In this document: piece by piece, positions 1 to 5,779 of the stretch
Layout of the letters: the number at the start of each line of letters is the position of its first letter
How positions within the stretch are numbered: the first letter of the stretch is position 1
From: Desulfohalobiaceae bacterium
Lineage (GTDB): Bacteria > Desulfobacterota > Desulfovibrionia > Desulfovibrionales > Desulfothermaceae
Assembly: GCA_021737115.1 (NCBI GenBank)
Contig: JAIPER010000248.1
Span: 1 to 5,779, forward strand
DNA length: 5,779 bases
Direction of reading: 5' to 3'
Translations under genes and position numbers: made by a program
Notes under the pieces: model-generated
The model's input: only the letters and a program-made list of their open reading frames with translations
What the model was told of the DNA's origin: nothing
Databases searched by the model: none

Positions 1-22
1 GCTATGGGGTAAATGGCCTAAA

Positions 23-37
23 GCGGGCTTCGCCCGC
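23..37. repeat. GC-rich hairpin (GCGGGC-TTC-GCCCGC)
   Basis: A perfect six-pair stem (23-28 with 32-37) closes a three-base TTC loop. No T-run follows on the forward strand; on the reverse strand only TTT follows, so it is a weak terminator candidate at best. It may instead be a short palindromic intergenic repeat or the end of a transcript arriving from the left. Confidence 0.5.
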
Positions 38-45
38 AACCCAAA

Positions 46-87
46 GGTTCCAGGTTCACGGTTCACGGTTCACGGTTCATGGTTAAG
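46..87. repeat. Heptanucleotide tandem repeat, unit GGTTCAC
   Basis: Six consecutive 7-base units are visible: GGTTCCA, three exact GGTTCAC copies (53-73), GGTTCAT and GGTTAAG. The core is exact and the edges have decayed, as in a slippage-prone short sequence repeat. Similar heptad arrays are common between genes in some Desulfobacterota and other environmental bacteria (general knowledge, not checked here). No function can be assigned. Confidence 0.9.
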
Positions 88-117
88 AAAAAGAAAATAG
101 CCCTCTGATTTAGGGCT
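83..117 (-). terminator. Possible leftward intrinsic terminator
   Basis: On the reverse strand the six-pair stem AGCCCT/AGGGCT (117-112 with 104-99), with a seven-base loop, is followed by a U-rich tail reading ATTTTCTTTTTCTT. This is the geometry of a Rho-independent terminator for leftward transcription. The stem is short and the tail is interrupted by C residues, so efficiency would be modest. The only leftward candidate it could serve is the doubtful frame ending at 179. Confidence 0.35.
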
Positions 118-179
118 TCAGCTCCTTCGTGGCAACACACTTTCTTGTTTTTTATTGCAGAGATTCAGGGATAAGTCAC

Positions 180-232
180 TAAGCTTTTTCCGCGACCCTG
201 CGCGGAAAAAGAGGCCCCTTCGGGGCAGCTTG
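180..232. other. Branched inverted-repeat structure (three-way junction fold)
   Basis: An 11-pair perfect hairpin, CTTTTTCCGCG (184-194) with CGCGGAAAAAG (201-211) around a six-base loop, is followed at once by a second hairpin, GCCCC-TTC-GGGGC (214-226). Both are enclosed by a short outer stem, AAGCT (181-185) with AGCTT (227-231), which shares two bases with the first hairpin. A T-G wobble at 180/232 can extend the outer stem. The T-run precedes and the A-run follows the GC core, which is the wrong order for a terminator on either strand. It could be a structured RNA segment, a palindromic repeat element or a protein site. Confidence 0.5.
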
Positions 233-418
233 CACTGAATCACACGTAAATTTGTAAAGACTAACATGTTGTTTTGAAAATTCTGCTAAGCGCCTAAAAA
301 CCGGTATGATCCAGCCCTGGTCGTCACCAAAGAGCACCGGCAACTGGGCGAGCGAAGAATCCCTTGCCAGAGCGTTAGAGCATACTGCATAGGGTTCAAA
401 TAAAGGACAATATACAGA

Positions 419-475
419 CAAATTTCACATCTTAATATTCATATACTGATCCAACTTAGCTTTTTGTGAAATTTG
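419..475. promoter_or_regulatory. 11-bp perfect inverted repeat (outer pair of leader structure)
   Basis: CAAATTTCACA at 419-429 is the exact reverse complement of TGTGAAATTTG at 465-475, with a 35-base spacer. The left arm of the second inverted repeat (441-454) sits inside this spacer while its right arm lies outside, so the two repeats interleave. Read as RNA, this is the topology of an H-type pseudoknot; read as DNA, it is a pair of opposed sites. The TGTGA/TCACA arms are arranged the opposite way round to a CRP site, so a CRP/FNR operator is not supported. Confidence 0.5.
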
Positions 476-534
476 GGCCTGGAGCCTTTGGGTCACCAGT
501 CTTTGTTGTAAAAACCAAAATTGGATCAGTATAT
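441..534. promoter_or_regulatory. 14-bp perfect inverted repeat flanking the leader, right arm abutting the ribosome binding site
   Basis: ATATACTGATCCAA at 441-454 is the exact reverse complement of TTGGATCAGTATAT at 521-534; the arm centres are 80 bp apart. The right arm ends one base before the AGGG at 535-538 and ten bases before the ATG at 545, so pairing or protein binding there should affect expression of the first gene. The right arm also overlaps a possible -10 element (TATATA, 530-535) lying 18 bases after TTGTAA (506-511), but a start from it would give an almost leaderless transcript. It may act as an operator pair, an RNA stem, or be the ends of a small inserted element. Confidence 0.55.
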
Positions 535-538
535 AGGG
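535..538 (+). promoter_or_regulatory. Ribosome binding site deciding the first gene's start
   Basis: AGGG sits six bases before the ATG at 545. The in-frame TTG at 521 has no purine-rich site before it and lies only ten bases after an in-frame TAA (509-511), so ATG 545 is the better start. Confidence 0.6.
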
Positions 539-544
539 CAATCT

Positions 545-1036
545 ATGAACAGAACCATCACCTTCACCCTGAACAACGACCCAGTCAGCCTGGAAGTCTC
601 CTCGCACTCCATGCTCCTGGAGGTTCTCCGGGATCAGCTCTTTCTGACCGGCACCAAGGAGGGCTGCGGCCACGGCGAATGCGGGGCCTGCACCGTTCTC
701 GTCAATGGACAAAATGTCAATTCCTGCCTCTACCCCGCCTTCGAAGTCCAGGGGAAGGAGGTCCTGACCATCGAAGGCCTCCTTGGCCCGGGCAACGAAC
801 CTCACCCCTTACAGAAGAGCTTTGCCGAAAACGGGGCGGTCCAATGCGGATTCTGCTCTCCCGGGATGATCCTTTCGGCCAAGGCCCTTTTGGACGAAAA
901 TCCCGATCCTGACGAGGAGAGCATCAGACAGGGCCTCGCGGGGAACCTCTGCCGCTGCACCGGCTATGTCCAGATCGTCGGTGCGGTTCAGAAGGCGGCT
1001 GCAGAAAAGAGAAATCAGAGGGAAGATCATGACTAA
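545..1036 (+). CDS. [2Fe-2S] subunit of a xanthine dehydrogenase-family molybdenum hydroxylase
   Basis: This 163-residue protein carries electrons from the molybdenum site of its partner subunit through two [2Fe-2S] clusters; it should be cytoplasmic, as no signal peptide is visible. The N-terminal plant-ferredoxin-type domain (about residues 3-80) binds one cluster through C41, C46, C49 and C61 in the GCGHGECGAC context. The C-terminal four-helix domain (about 85-155) binds the other through C101, C104, C136 and C138 (QCGFCSPGM and GNLCRCTGY); Q100 matches the conserved glutamine near the pterin. All eight ligands are present and the length is normal for separate small subunits such as CoxS, HcrC or IorA. 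The start is ATG 545, preceded by AGGG. The stop lies inside the next gene (8-bp overlap), indicating coupled synthesis. Family assignment is firm; substrate is set by the large subunit and unknown. Confidence 0.95.
   Translation: MNRTITFTLNNDPVSLEVSSHSMLLEVLRDQLFLTGTKEGCGHGECGACTVLVNGQNVNSCLYPAFEVQGKEVLTIEGLLGPGNEPHPLQKSFAENGAVQCGFCSPGMILSAKALLDENPDPDEESIRQGLAGNLCRCTGYVQIVGAVQKAAAEKRNQREDHD
1018..1023 (+). promoter_or_regulatory. Ribosome binding site of the large-subunit gene
   Basis: GAGGGA lies five bases before ATG 1029, within the last codons of the preceding gene. It selects ATG 1029 over the longer in-frame ATG at 966, which would add 21 residues of arginine-rich sequence that is only the other-frame reading of the small subunit's C-terminus. 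Confidence 0.75.
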
Positions 1037-3440
1037 CCATTGGATTGGCTCCAGCCTCCCCAGGCCGGATGTATACGACAAAGTCTCCGGGAGAAGCCGG
1101 TACATCCATGACCTGAAACTGCCAGGCATGCTCTACGGAAAGATCAAGTTCAGCAGCCGCCCCCACGCCCGCATCCTGCATATCGATACCAGCCGGGCCG
1201 AAAAGCTGCCCGGGGTCAAGGCGGTCATCACCGCAGAGAACACGCCGGAGATCAGGATCGGCTTTCTGCAGGACAATGTCGTTCTGAAAAGGGACAAAGT
1301 CAGGCAGTACCGGGACGAAGTCGCAGCAGTCGCGGCCACTGATCCGGAGATCGCAGCCCAGGCCGTGGAACTGATCCGGGTGGAGTACGAAGACCTGGTA
1401 CCGGTCTTTTCCACGGAAGAGGCCCTGGCTCCGGGGGCGCCCCTGATCCACGAGACCGATCCCAAAGGAAGGCCCAGAACCGACAACCTCCTCCCCCTGC
1501 CCTGGACGTTTGCCCATGGAGACGTGCAAAGGGCCAGAGACGAATCAGCGCACTGGGTGGAGGACCGATTCAGCACCAAACCCCAGGCCCATGCCTCTTT
1601 AGGGACAACCGGCTGCCTGGCCGTGTTCGATTTAAGGAACAACCTGACCATTCACGCCAAGACCCAGATCCCCTACCTGGCCCAGAAGGAATTCAGACAG
1701 GCCCTGGAGAAGATGGGGCTCAAGGACAAAAATGTCCGGGTCCTGGTGCCCGAGCTCGGAGGCAGCTTCGGCTCGGGTCTGGACACCCACGCCTACGAGT
1801 TCATCGCCATCCTCCTGGCCCATGCCGCTTCCAGGCCGGTCAGGATCGTCATGACCCGGGAGGAGGAATTCGCCTGCCTCTCGCCCAGACAGCCCACCCA
1901 GACCACTATATCCCAGGGCTGCGACCGGGATGGCAGGCTCACCTTCCGCAAAATCGAGATGACCCTGGACAACGGGGCCTACACCTCCTGGGGCGCGACC
2001 ACTCCCAGCGTGATGATGCTGCCCATCAGCTCTTTGTACCGGGTTCCCAATATCTGGTATCAGACCAGGATCGTCTACACCAACAACACCTATGCCCAGG
2101 CCATGCGGGGCTATGGAAATCCCCAGGCCACCTGGGCCCTGGAGAGCAACCTGGACCAACTGGCGGAAAAGGCCTCCATGGACCCGGCCGAACTTAGAAT
2201 GATCAACAGGAACCACCCCGGGGAAACCACCCCCATGGGGCTGAAAATCACCTCCTGCGGCTTCGGGGAGTGCCTGGAAAAAGTGGAGAGCGCCCTCGAC
2301 TGGCGGCGGAAACGGGGGCAGGGTCGAAACCGCTCCCGGGGGGTGGGGATGGCCTCCCTGTTCCACACCGGGGGAGGGGCCAGGGTCTATCGCTCCGATG
2401 CCACCGGGGTCATCCTCAAAATCGACGACTTCGGCGGGGTCCAGGTCCTGACAGGCGGCATCGAGATGGGGCAGGGCCTGGTGGGCGCCCTGCAGCTGGT
2501 CACGGCCGAGGCCCTGGGGGTTACCCCGGAAAAAGTCAACATCGTCTTCGGAGACACCTCCACCTGCCCCTGGGATGTGGGCACTCATGCCAGCCGCGGA
2601 ATATTCACCGCCGGCAACGCCGTGATCCTGGCCGCGGACCAGGCCAGGGAGAAGATCTTCCGGCTGGCGGCGACTCATTTCGCGTCCAGGGTGACCTCCA
2701 ATCTGAAAAAATTGAAAGCCGCCGGCAAGGACTTTCAGGAACCGCATTGCCGGCCCGGATATGATCCTTCTGAATTCGAACTCCGGGCCAACACCATCTT
2801 TTTAAAGGAATCTCCGGACGATCCACTGCTCCGGGTCCGGCTGGACGAGATCCTGCGCCAGGCCCACTTCAAGGAACAGGGGAGCATGGTCGTCAGCGAG
2901 GCCTTTTACGACCCGGAAAACGAGATGTCGGACTTAAAGAGCGGCCGGGGCAATATCTCCACCGCCTATATCTTCGGGGCCCACGGCCTTGAAGTGGAGG
3001 TGGACCGGGACACCGGACAGGTCAGGATACTCGACTATGTCGCGGCCCACGACGTGGGCCGGGTCCTCAACCGTCCGGCCCTGGAGGGCCAGTTTTACGG
3101 CGGGATCGCCCAGGGACTGGGCTTTGCCATGACCGAGGAGGTCAAGTCGGACCAGGGACGGATCACGAATCCCAATTTTCTGGATTACAAGATCCCCTCT
3201 GCCGCGGATCTGGACTTCCCCATTGAACTGGAATGCATCGAAACAAACGACCAGGCCGGCCCCTTCGGGGCCAAAGGCGTCGGAGAGCCGGGACTGGTCC
3301 CGGTGGCCGCAGCCCTGGCCAACGCCATCTATGACGCGGTGGGGGTGCGCCTCAAGGACCTGCCCATCACGCCGGAGAAGATCCTGGCAGGGCTGAAGGA
3401 ACTAAAAGAGTACTCATCAGAAAAGCGGGGTCTTGAATGA
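1029..3440 (+). CDS. Molybdopterin-binding catalytic subunit of a xanthine dehydrogenase-family hydroxylase
   Basis: This 803-residue protein should hold the molybdopterin cofactor and hydroxylate a carbon next to nitrogen or oxygen using water. The N-terminal aldehyde oxidase/xanthine dehydrogenase a/b hammerhead domain spans about residues 14-130 (DKVSGRSRYIHDL, then PHARIL). The cofactor domain follows, with TQIP (212-215), GGSFGSG (244-250, against the usual GGGFGGK), AMRGYGNPQ (358-366, against AFRGFGGPQ), GGIEMGQG (476-483), GDT (508-510), ASRGIFTAGNAV (521-532), HDVGRVLN (674-681) and KGVGEP (749-754). E753 is the expected catalytic glutamate. The CoxL active-site loop is absent, so CO dehydrogenase is excluded. 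Size and domain order resemble HcrA and generic large subunits. Residues about 555-615 form a less recognisable stretch between conserved blocks. It overlaps the small-subunit gene by 8 bp and the HyuA-like gene by 4 bp. There is no FAD subunit in the gene group. Substrate is not determinable; a purine, other N-heterocycle, aldehyde or aromatic thioester remains possible. Confidence 0.93.
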   Translation: MTNHWIGSSLPRPDVYDKVSGRSRYIHDLKLPGMLYGKIKFSSRPHARILHIDTSRAEKLPGVKAVITAENTPEIRIGFLQDNVVLKRDKVRQYRDEVAAVAATDPEIAAQAVELIRVEYEDLVPVFSTEEALAPGAPLIHETDPKGRPRTDNLLPLPWTFAHGDVQRARDESAHWVEDRFSTKPQAHASLGTTGCLAVFDLRNNLTIHAKTQIPYLAQKEFRQALEKMGLKDKNVRVLVPELGGSFGSGLDTHAYEFIAILLAHAASRPVRIVMTREEEFACLSPRQPTQTTISQGCDRDGRLTFRKIEMTLDNGAYTSWGATTPSVMMLPISSLYRVPNIWYQTRIVYTNNTYAQAMRGYGNPQATWALESNLDQLAEKASMDPAELRMINRNHPGETTPMGLKITSCGFGECLEKVESALDWRRKRGQGRNRSRGVGMASLFHTGGGARVYRSDATGVILKIDDFGGVQVLTGGIEMGQGLVGALQLVTAEALGVTPEKVNIVFGDTSTCPWDVGTHASRGIFTAGNAVILAADQAREKIFRLAATHFASRVTSNLKKLKAAGKDFQEPHCRPGYDPSEFELRANTIFLKESPDDPLLRVRLDEILRQAHFKEQGSMVVSEAFYDPENEMSDLKSGRGNISTAYIFGAHGLEVEVDRDTGQVRILDYVAAHDVGRVLNRPALEGQFYGGIAQGLGFAMTEEVKSDQGRITNPNFLDYKIPSAADLDFPIELECIETNDQAGPFGAKGVGEPGLVPVAAALANAIYDAVGVRLKDLPITPEKILAGLKELKEYSSEKRGLE

Positions 3441-5530
3441 CAAAACAGTCCTACAGGCTGGGGTGCGACATCGGGGGCACCTTCACCGACTTTGTTCTGC
3501 TCAATGAGCAGACAGGCGAGATCCTGACCAATAAATGCCTGACCACGCCCAAGGATCCATCCGACGCGGTCAAAACCGGGATCCGGGATCTGGAGACCCG
3601 GTCTCCGGAGTTCGTAAAGCGTCTTACGGAAATCATCCACGGCACGACCCTGGTCATCAACGCCATCATCGAGCGCAAAGGTGCCAGGACCGGGCTGATC
3701 ACCAGCAAAGGCTTCCGCGACGTCCTGGAACTGGGCCGCGAAATCCGTTACGCCCCCTACGACATCTTTGCCGAATTCCCCAGGCCCCTGATCCCCAGGA
3801 ACCTGAGATTCGAGGTCGATGAACGGGTCAGGAGCAACGGCACCGTCTTGAAGCCCCTGGACAGGGACCGGGCCAGGGAGGTGGTCCGGGAATTGATCGG
3901 CCAGGGGGTGGATTCCATTGCGGTCTGTCTCATAAATTCCTTTGAGAACCCGGAGCATGAACAGGAGATAAAGAAAATTATCCTGGAAGAGGCCCCGGAT
4001 CTCTTTGTCTCCATCTCTTTTGAGGTCCTGCCCCAGATCAGGGAATACGAACGGACCAGCACCACGGTGACCAATGCCTATGTCCAACCCTTGACCGGCA
4101 GGTACCTGGCCGGCCTAAAGCAGAGTCTGCAGGCCATCGGCTTTCAGGGGGACCTGTTCATCATGCTCTCCAGCGGCTCCATCACCTCGGTGGAGACCGC
4201 AACCGAATTTCCGGTGCGGATCATCGAATCCGGCCCCACGGCCGCGGTCATCTCCGGTCAGTTCTACAGCCGGCTGTTTTCCATCCCGGAGATGTTCTGC
4301 TTCGACATGGGCGGGACAACCGCCAAGTCCTGTCTGATCCAGCAGGGAACCGCCGGTGTGGTGCCCCAGTTCGAAGTCGGCCGGGTGCAGCGCTTCATGA
4401 AGGGCAGCGGCCTGACCATCCAGGTCCCGGTAGTGGATCTGATGGAAATCGGGGCCGGGGGAGGGAGCACGGCCAAGATCAGCAAGATGGGCACTCTGCA
4501 GGTCGGACCAGAGAGTTCCGGGGCCGATCCCGGACCGGTCTGTTACGGCCAGGGCGGGGCCGAACCCTGCGTCACCGATGCCGATCTCCTGCTCGGCTAC
4601 CTGGATGAAGACTACTTCCTGGGCGGAGAGATGCAATTGGACAAGGAGGCGGCCAGGCAGAAGATAGAGGAGACCATCGCCCGCCCTCTGCAGATCAGCT
4701 TCCAGCAGGCCGTCTGGGGCATCCACGACCTGATCAACGAGACCATGGCCGGAGCGGCCAAGACCCATATCGCCGAGAAGGGAGGCAACCCCGAAGTGGT
4801 CACCGTGACCGCCTTTGGCGGGGCCGGGCCGGTCCACGTCTACGGCCTGGCCAAGAAGCTGGGGGCTAGAAAGGTCCTGATCCCGCCCAATGCCGGGGTG
4901 GCCTCGGCCCTGGGTTTTTTCACCGCGCCCCGGGCCTTTGACCTGGTCCGCAGCCACAAAGCCCCCTTGAACGAAGTGGATTTCGCCGAAGCAGAGGAGA
5001 TCTTTCATGATCTGGAGCGCCAGGGGGCCAAAAACCTGAAAACGGAAGGCAAATCTGTGGAGCTGTCCTTTGAACGCTCCCTGGACATGCGCTTCATCGG
5101 ACAGGACTCGGAAACCGGCGTCCCCCTTCCGGCAAAGGACTTCACCCGCTTTCAAAGGCGAGACATCAGGAAGCTCTTTGATGAGCAGTACCAGGACCTG
5201 TACGGACGGACTTATCCCGAAGCACCGGTGGAATTCGTCAATTTCAAGGTCCGGACCAGTCTTCCGGAAAAAACCCTGCGCCTGCCCCGGATCACCGCAA
5301 AAGAGTCCCTTCTGAAGGATGCGGTCAAAGGTCGTCGACCGGCCTATTCCGACCTTTCCGGAGATTTTGTTCCCTTTACCGTCTATGACCGCTACCTGCT
5401 GGCCCCGCAGATGGAGATTCCCGGCCCGGCCATAATCGAGGAACGGGAATCGACCCTGGTCGTCGGAGAAGACGCAAGGGTCAGGGTAGATGAGTATGGG
5501 TTTTTGTGGATGGAGATAGTGAAGAAGTGA
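3437..5530 (+). CDS. HyuA-type hydantoinase/oxoprolinase family protein
   Basis: This 697-residue protein belongs to the ATP-dependent hydantoinase/oxoprolinase family, alpha (HyuA/AcxA-like) type, whose members activate cyclic amides such as hydantoins or 5-oxoproline, or carboxylate acetone or acetophenone. The N-terminal hydant_A_N domain (about 6-185) has the nucleotide-binding loop DIGGTFTD (11-18) and HGTTLVINAI (68-77). The central domain (about 200-495) shows EYERTSTTVTNAYV (203-216), ESGPTAAV (264-271), FDMGGTTAK (289-297), IGAGGGSTAKI (338-348), GADPGPVCYG (362-371), TDADLLLGYL (380-389) and FGGAGPVHVYGLA (460-472). The C-terminal domain has RFIGQ (552-556), YGR (589-591) and GPAIIEERESTLVVG (663-677). 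The length is normal for HyuA alone and about half that of fused 5-oxoprolinase. Its ATG overlaps the preceding TGA (ATGA), with GGGG (3427-3430) six bases upstream, so translation is probably coupled. No HyuB gene follows within the window, so its catalytic partner is missing or elsewhere. Family is certain; reaction is not. Confidence 0.94.
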   Translation: MTKQSYRLGCDIGGTFTDFVLLNEQTGEILTNKCLTTPKDPSDAVKTGIRDLETRSPEFVKRLTEIIHGTTLVINAIIERKGARTGLITSKGFRDVLELGREIRYAPYDIFAEFPRPLIPRNLRFEVDERVRSNGTVLKPLDRDRAREVVRELIGQGVDSIAVCLINSFENPEHEQEIKKIILEEAPDLFVSISFEVLPQIREYERTSTTVTNAYVQPLTGRYLAGLKQSLQAIGFQGDLFIMLSSGSITSVETATEFPVRIIESGPTAAVISGQFYSRLFSIPEMFCFDMGGTTAKSCLIQQGTAGVVPQFEVGRVQRFMKGSGLTIQVPVVDLMEIGAGGGSTAKISKMGTLQVGPESSGADPGPVCYGQGGAEPCVTDADLLLGYLDEDYFLGGEMQLDKEAARQKIEETIARPLQISFQQAVWGIHDLINETMAGAAKTHIAEKGGNPEVVTVTAFGGAGPVHVYGLAKKLGARKVLIPPNAGVASALGFFTAPRAFDLVRSHKAPLNEVDFAEAEEIFHDLERQGAKNLKTEGKSVELSFERSLDMRFIGQDSETGVPLPAKDFTRFQRRDIRKLFDEQYQDLYGRTYPEAPVEFVNFKVRTSLPEKTLRLPRITAKESLLKDAVKGRRPAYSDLSGDFVPFTVYDRYLLAPQMEIPGPAIIEERESTLVVGEDARVRVDEYGFLWMEIVKK

Positions 5531-5541
5531 AAATGAAATGT

Positions 5542-5565
5542 GAATTCTGGGATGCTGGAATGCTG
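5542..5565. repeat. Octanucleotide tandem repeat (GAATTCTG, GGATGCTG, GAATGCTG)
   Basis: Three consecutive 8-base units begin 12 bases after the last gene's stop; the second and third differ by one base and the first by two from the third. This is a short, partly decayed slippage-type repeat, similar in style to but different in sequence and period from the heptad array at 46-87. Confidence 0.7.
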
Positions 5566-5588
5566 GGGTAACCTGGAAATGGTTGCCT
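5566..5588. other. Hairpin downstream of the gene group
   Basis: GGTAACC (5567-5573) pairs with GGTTGCC (5581-5587) through one T-G wobble, and a further G-T pair at 5566/5588 is possible, around a seven-base loop. It lies about 36 bases after the last stop. No T-run follows, so it might protect a 3' end rather than terminate transcription. Confidence 0.35.
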
Positions 5589-5779
5589 GCTGAGGGGGAA
5601 TCCTGTCAAAGATCAATACTTAACGGAACAGATTTTGCACTAGCCTCCGCCCAGCAAAAGGATAGCACGATTATCGAATACTTTATGAAGGTAAGCCCTC
5701 ATAGTGTTAAGCCAAAGTATACCTATTTTCCAATATTTTTTATAGTTTTGTCCTAATTTTTTTAATAATTCTGGGGCTC

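Larger units (their letters stand above)
1..544. other. Upstream intergenic region without a convincing gene
   Basis: This stretch is visibly AT-richer than the genes to its right and carries several small structures that are listed separately: a GC hairpin, a heptad repeat, a terminator-like hairpin facing left, a branched inverted repeat and two interleaved inverted repeats. Two forward frames are open from the left edge (one ends at 98-100, another at 81-86), but they read through the tandem repeat and look like no known protein, so they could at most be the tail of an upstream gene. A leftward frame at 421-179 is discussed under findings. I see no sigma-54 type GG-N10-GC pair before the first gene. 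Confidence 0.7.
5531..5779. other. Downstream noncoding region
   Basis: After the stop of the HyuA-like gene the composition drops to AT-rich, with T-runs around 5735-5763. It holds an octamer repeat, one hairpin, and a weak TTTTGC/GCAAAA pairing (5633-5638 with 5654-5659). No hairpin is directly followed by a T-run, so no clear intrinsic terminator is seen; termination may be Rho-dependent or lie beyond the window. The only forward start, ATG 5685, gives 23 codons without a ribosome binding site. No HyuB-like start appears. Confidence 0.7.

Noticed and set aside
184..211. Hairpin as an intrinsic terminator
   Set aside because: The T-run is on the 5' side and the A-run on the 3' side of the stem on either strand, the reverse of a terminator.
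441..534. Small transposable element with 14-bp terminal inverted repeats
   Set aside because: The flanks (431-440 and 535-544) show no target-site duplication, and the right end meets the ribosome binding site; other copies would be needed to support it.
506..535. TTGTAA-N18-TATATA as the promoter
   Set aside because: The elements are acceptable, but transcription would begin within a few bases of the ATG and leave the ribosome binding site out of the message; kept only as a possibility.
521..544. TTG start adding eight residues to the iron-sulfur subunit
   Set aside because: No ribosome binding site precedes it, whereas ATG 545 has AGGG at a good distance and gives the usual N-terminus.
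966..1028. N-terminal extension of the Mo subunit from ATG 966
   Set aside because: It is the alternate-frame reading of the small subunit's conserved C-terminus, and GAGGGA favours ATG 1029.
1632..2747. Long leftward open frame (371 codons) opposite the Mo subunit
   Set aside because: It lies wholly antisense to a strongly conserved gene, is rich in glycine, proline and histidine as expected from GC-rich complementary codons, and matches no family.
4115..5155. Long leftward open frame (346 codons) opposite the HyuA-like gene
   Set aside because: Same reason: an antisense by-product of codon composition, with no recognisable domain.
5685..5756. Short 23-codon forward frame near the right end
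   Set aside because: No ribosome binding site, low complexity and no recognisable sequence.

Overview
The window reads as a chromosomal segment from a GC-rich anaerobic or facultative bacterium. The codon choice (many CTG, CAG, GGC, CGG and AGG codons) and the short tandem intergenic repeats (GGTTCAC heptads upstream, GGATGCTG-like octamers downstream) resemble what is seen in Desulfobacterota (former Deltaproteobacteria). This placement is an inference from style; no taxonomic marker gene is present.

Layout: positions 1-544 hold no convincing gene. They contain a GC hairpin, a heptanucleotide tandem repeat, a leftward terminator-like hairpin, a branched inverted-repeat structure at 180-232, and two perfect interleaved inverted repeats (419-429/465-475 and 441-454/521-534) directly in front of the first gene. 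Positions 545-5530 form one compact rightward gene group of three overlapping genes. Positions 5531-5779 are AT-rich noncoding sequence with a small octamer repeat and a hairpin.

The first two genes encode the [2Fe-2S] subunit (163 aa) and the molybdopterin-binding catalytic subunit (803 aa) of a xanthine dehydrogenase-family molybdenum hydroxylase. No FAD subunit lies in the gene group. The third gene (697 aa) is a HyuA-type member of the hydantoinase/oxoprolinase family, an ATP-using enzyme class that works on cyclic amides or carboxylates ketones. It overlaps the hydroxylase gene by four bases, but its usual partner HyuB is absent.

The most economical reading is a two-step route: hydroxylation of an N-heterocycle or related carbonyl compound to a lactam or amide-like product by the Mo enzyme, then ATP-dependent activation or opening by the HyuA-like protein. 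The substrate cannot be told from sequence. The overlaps (8 bp and 4 bp) suggest translational coupling and fixed stoichiometry.
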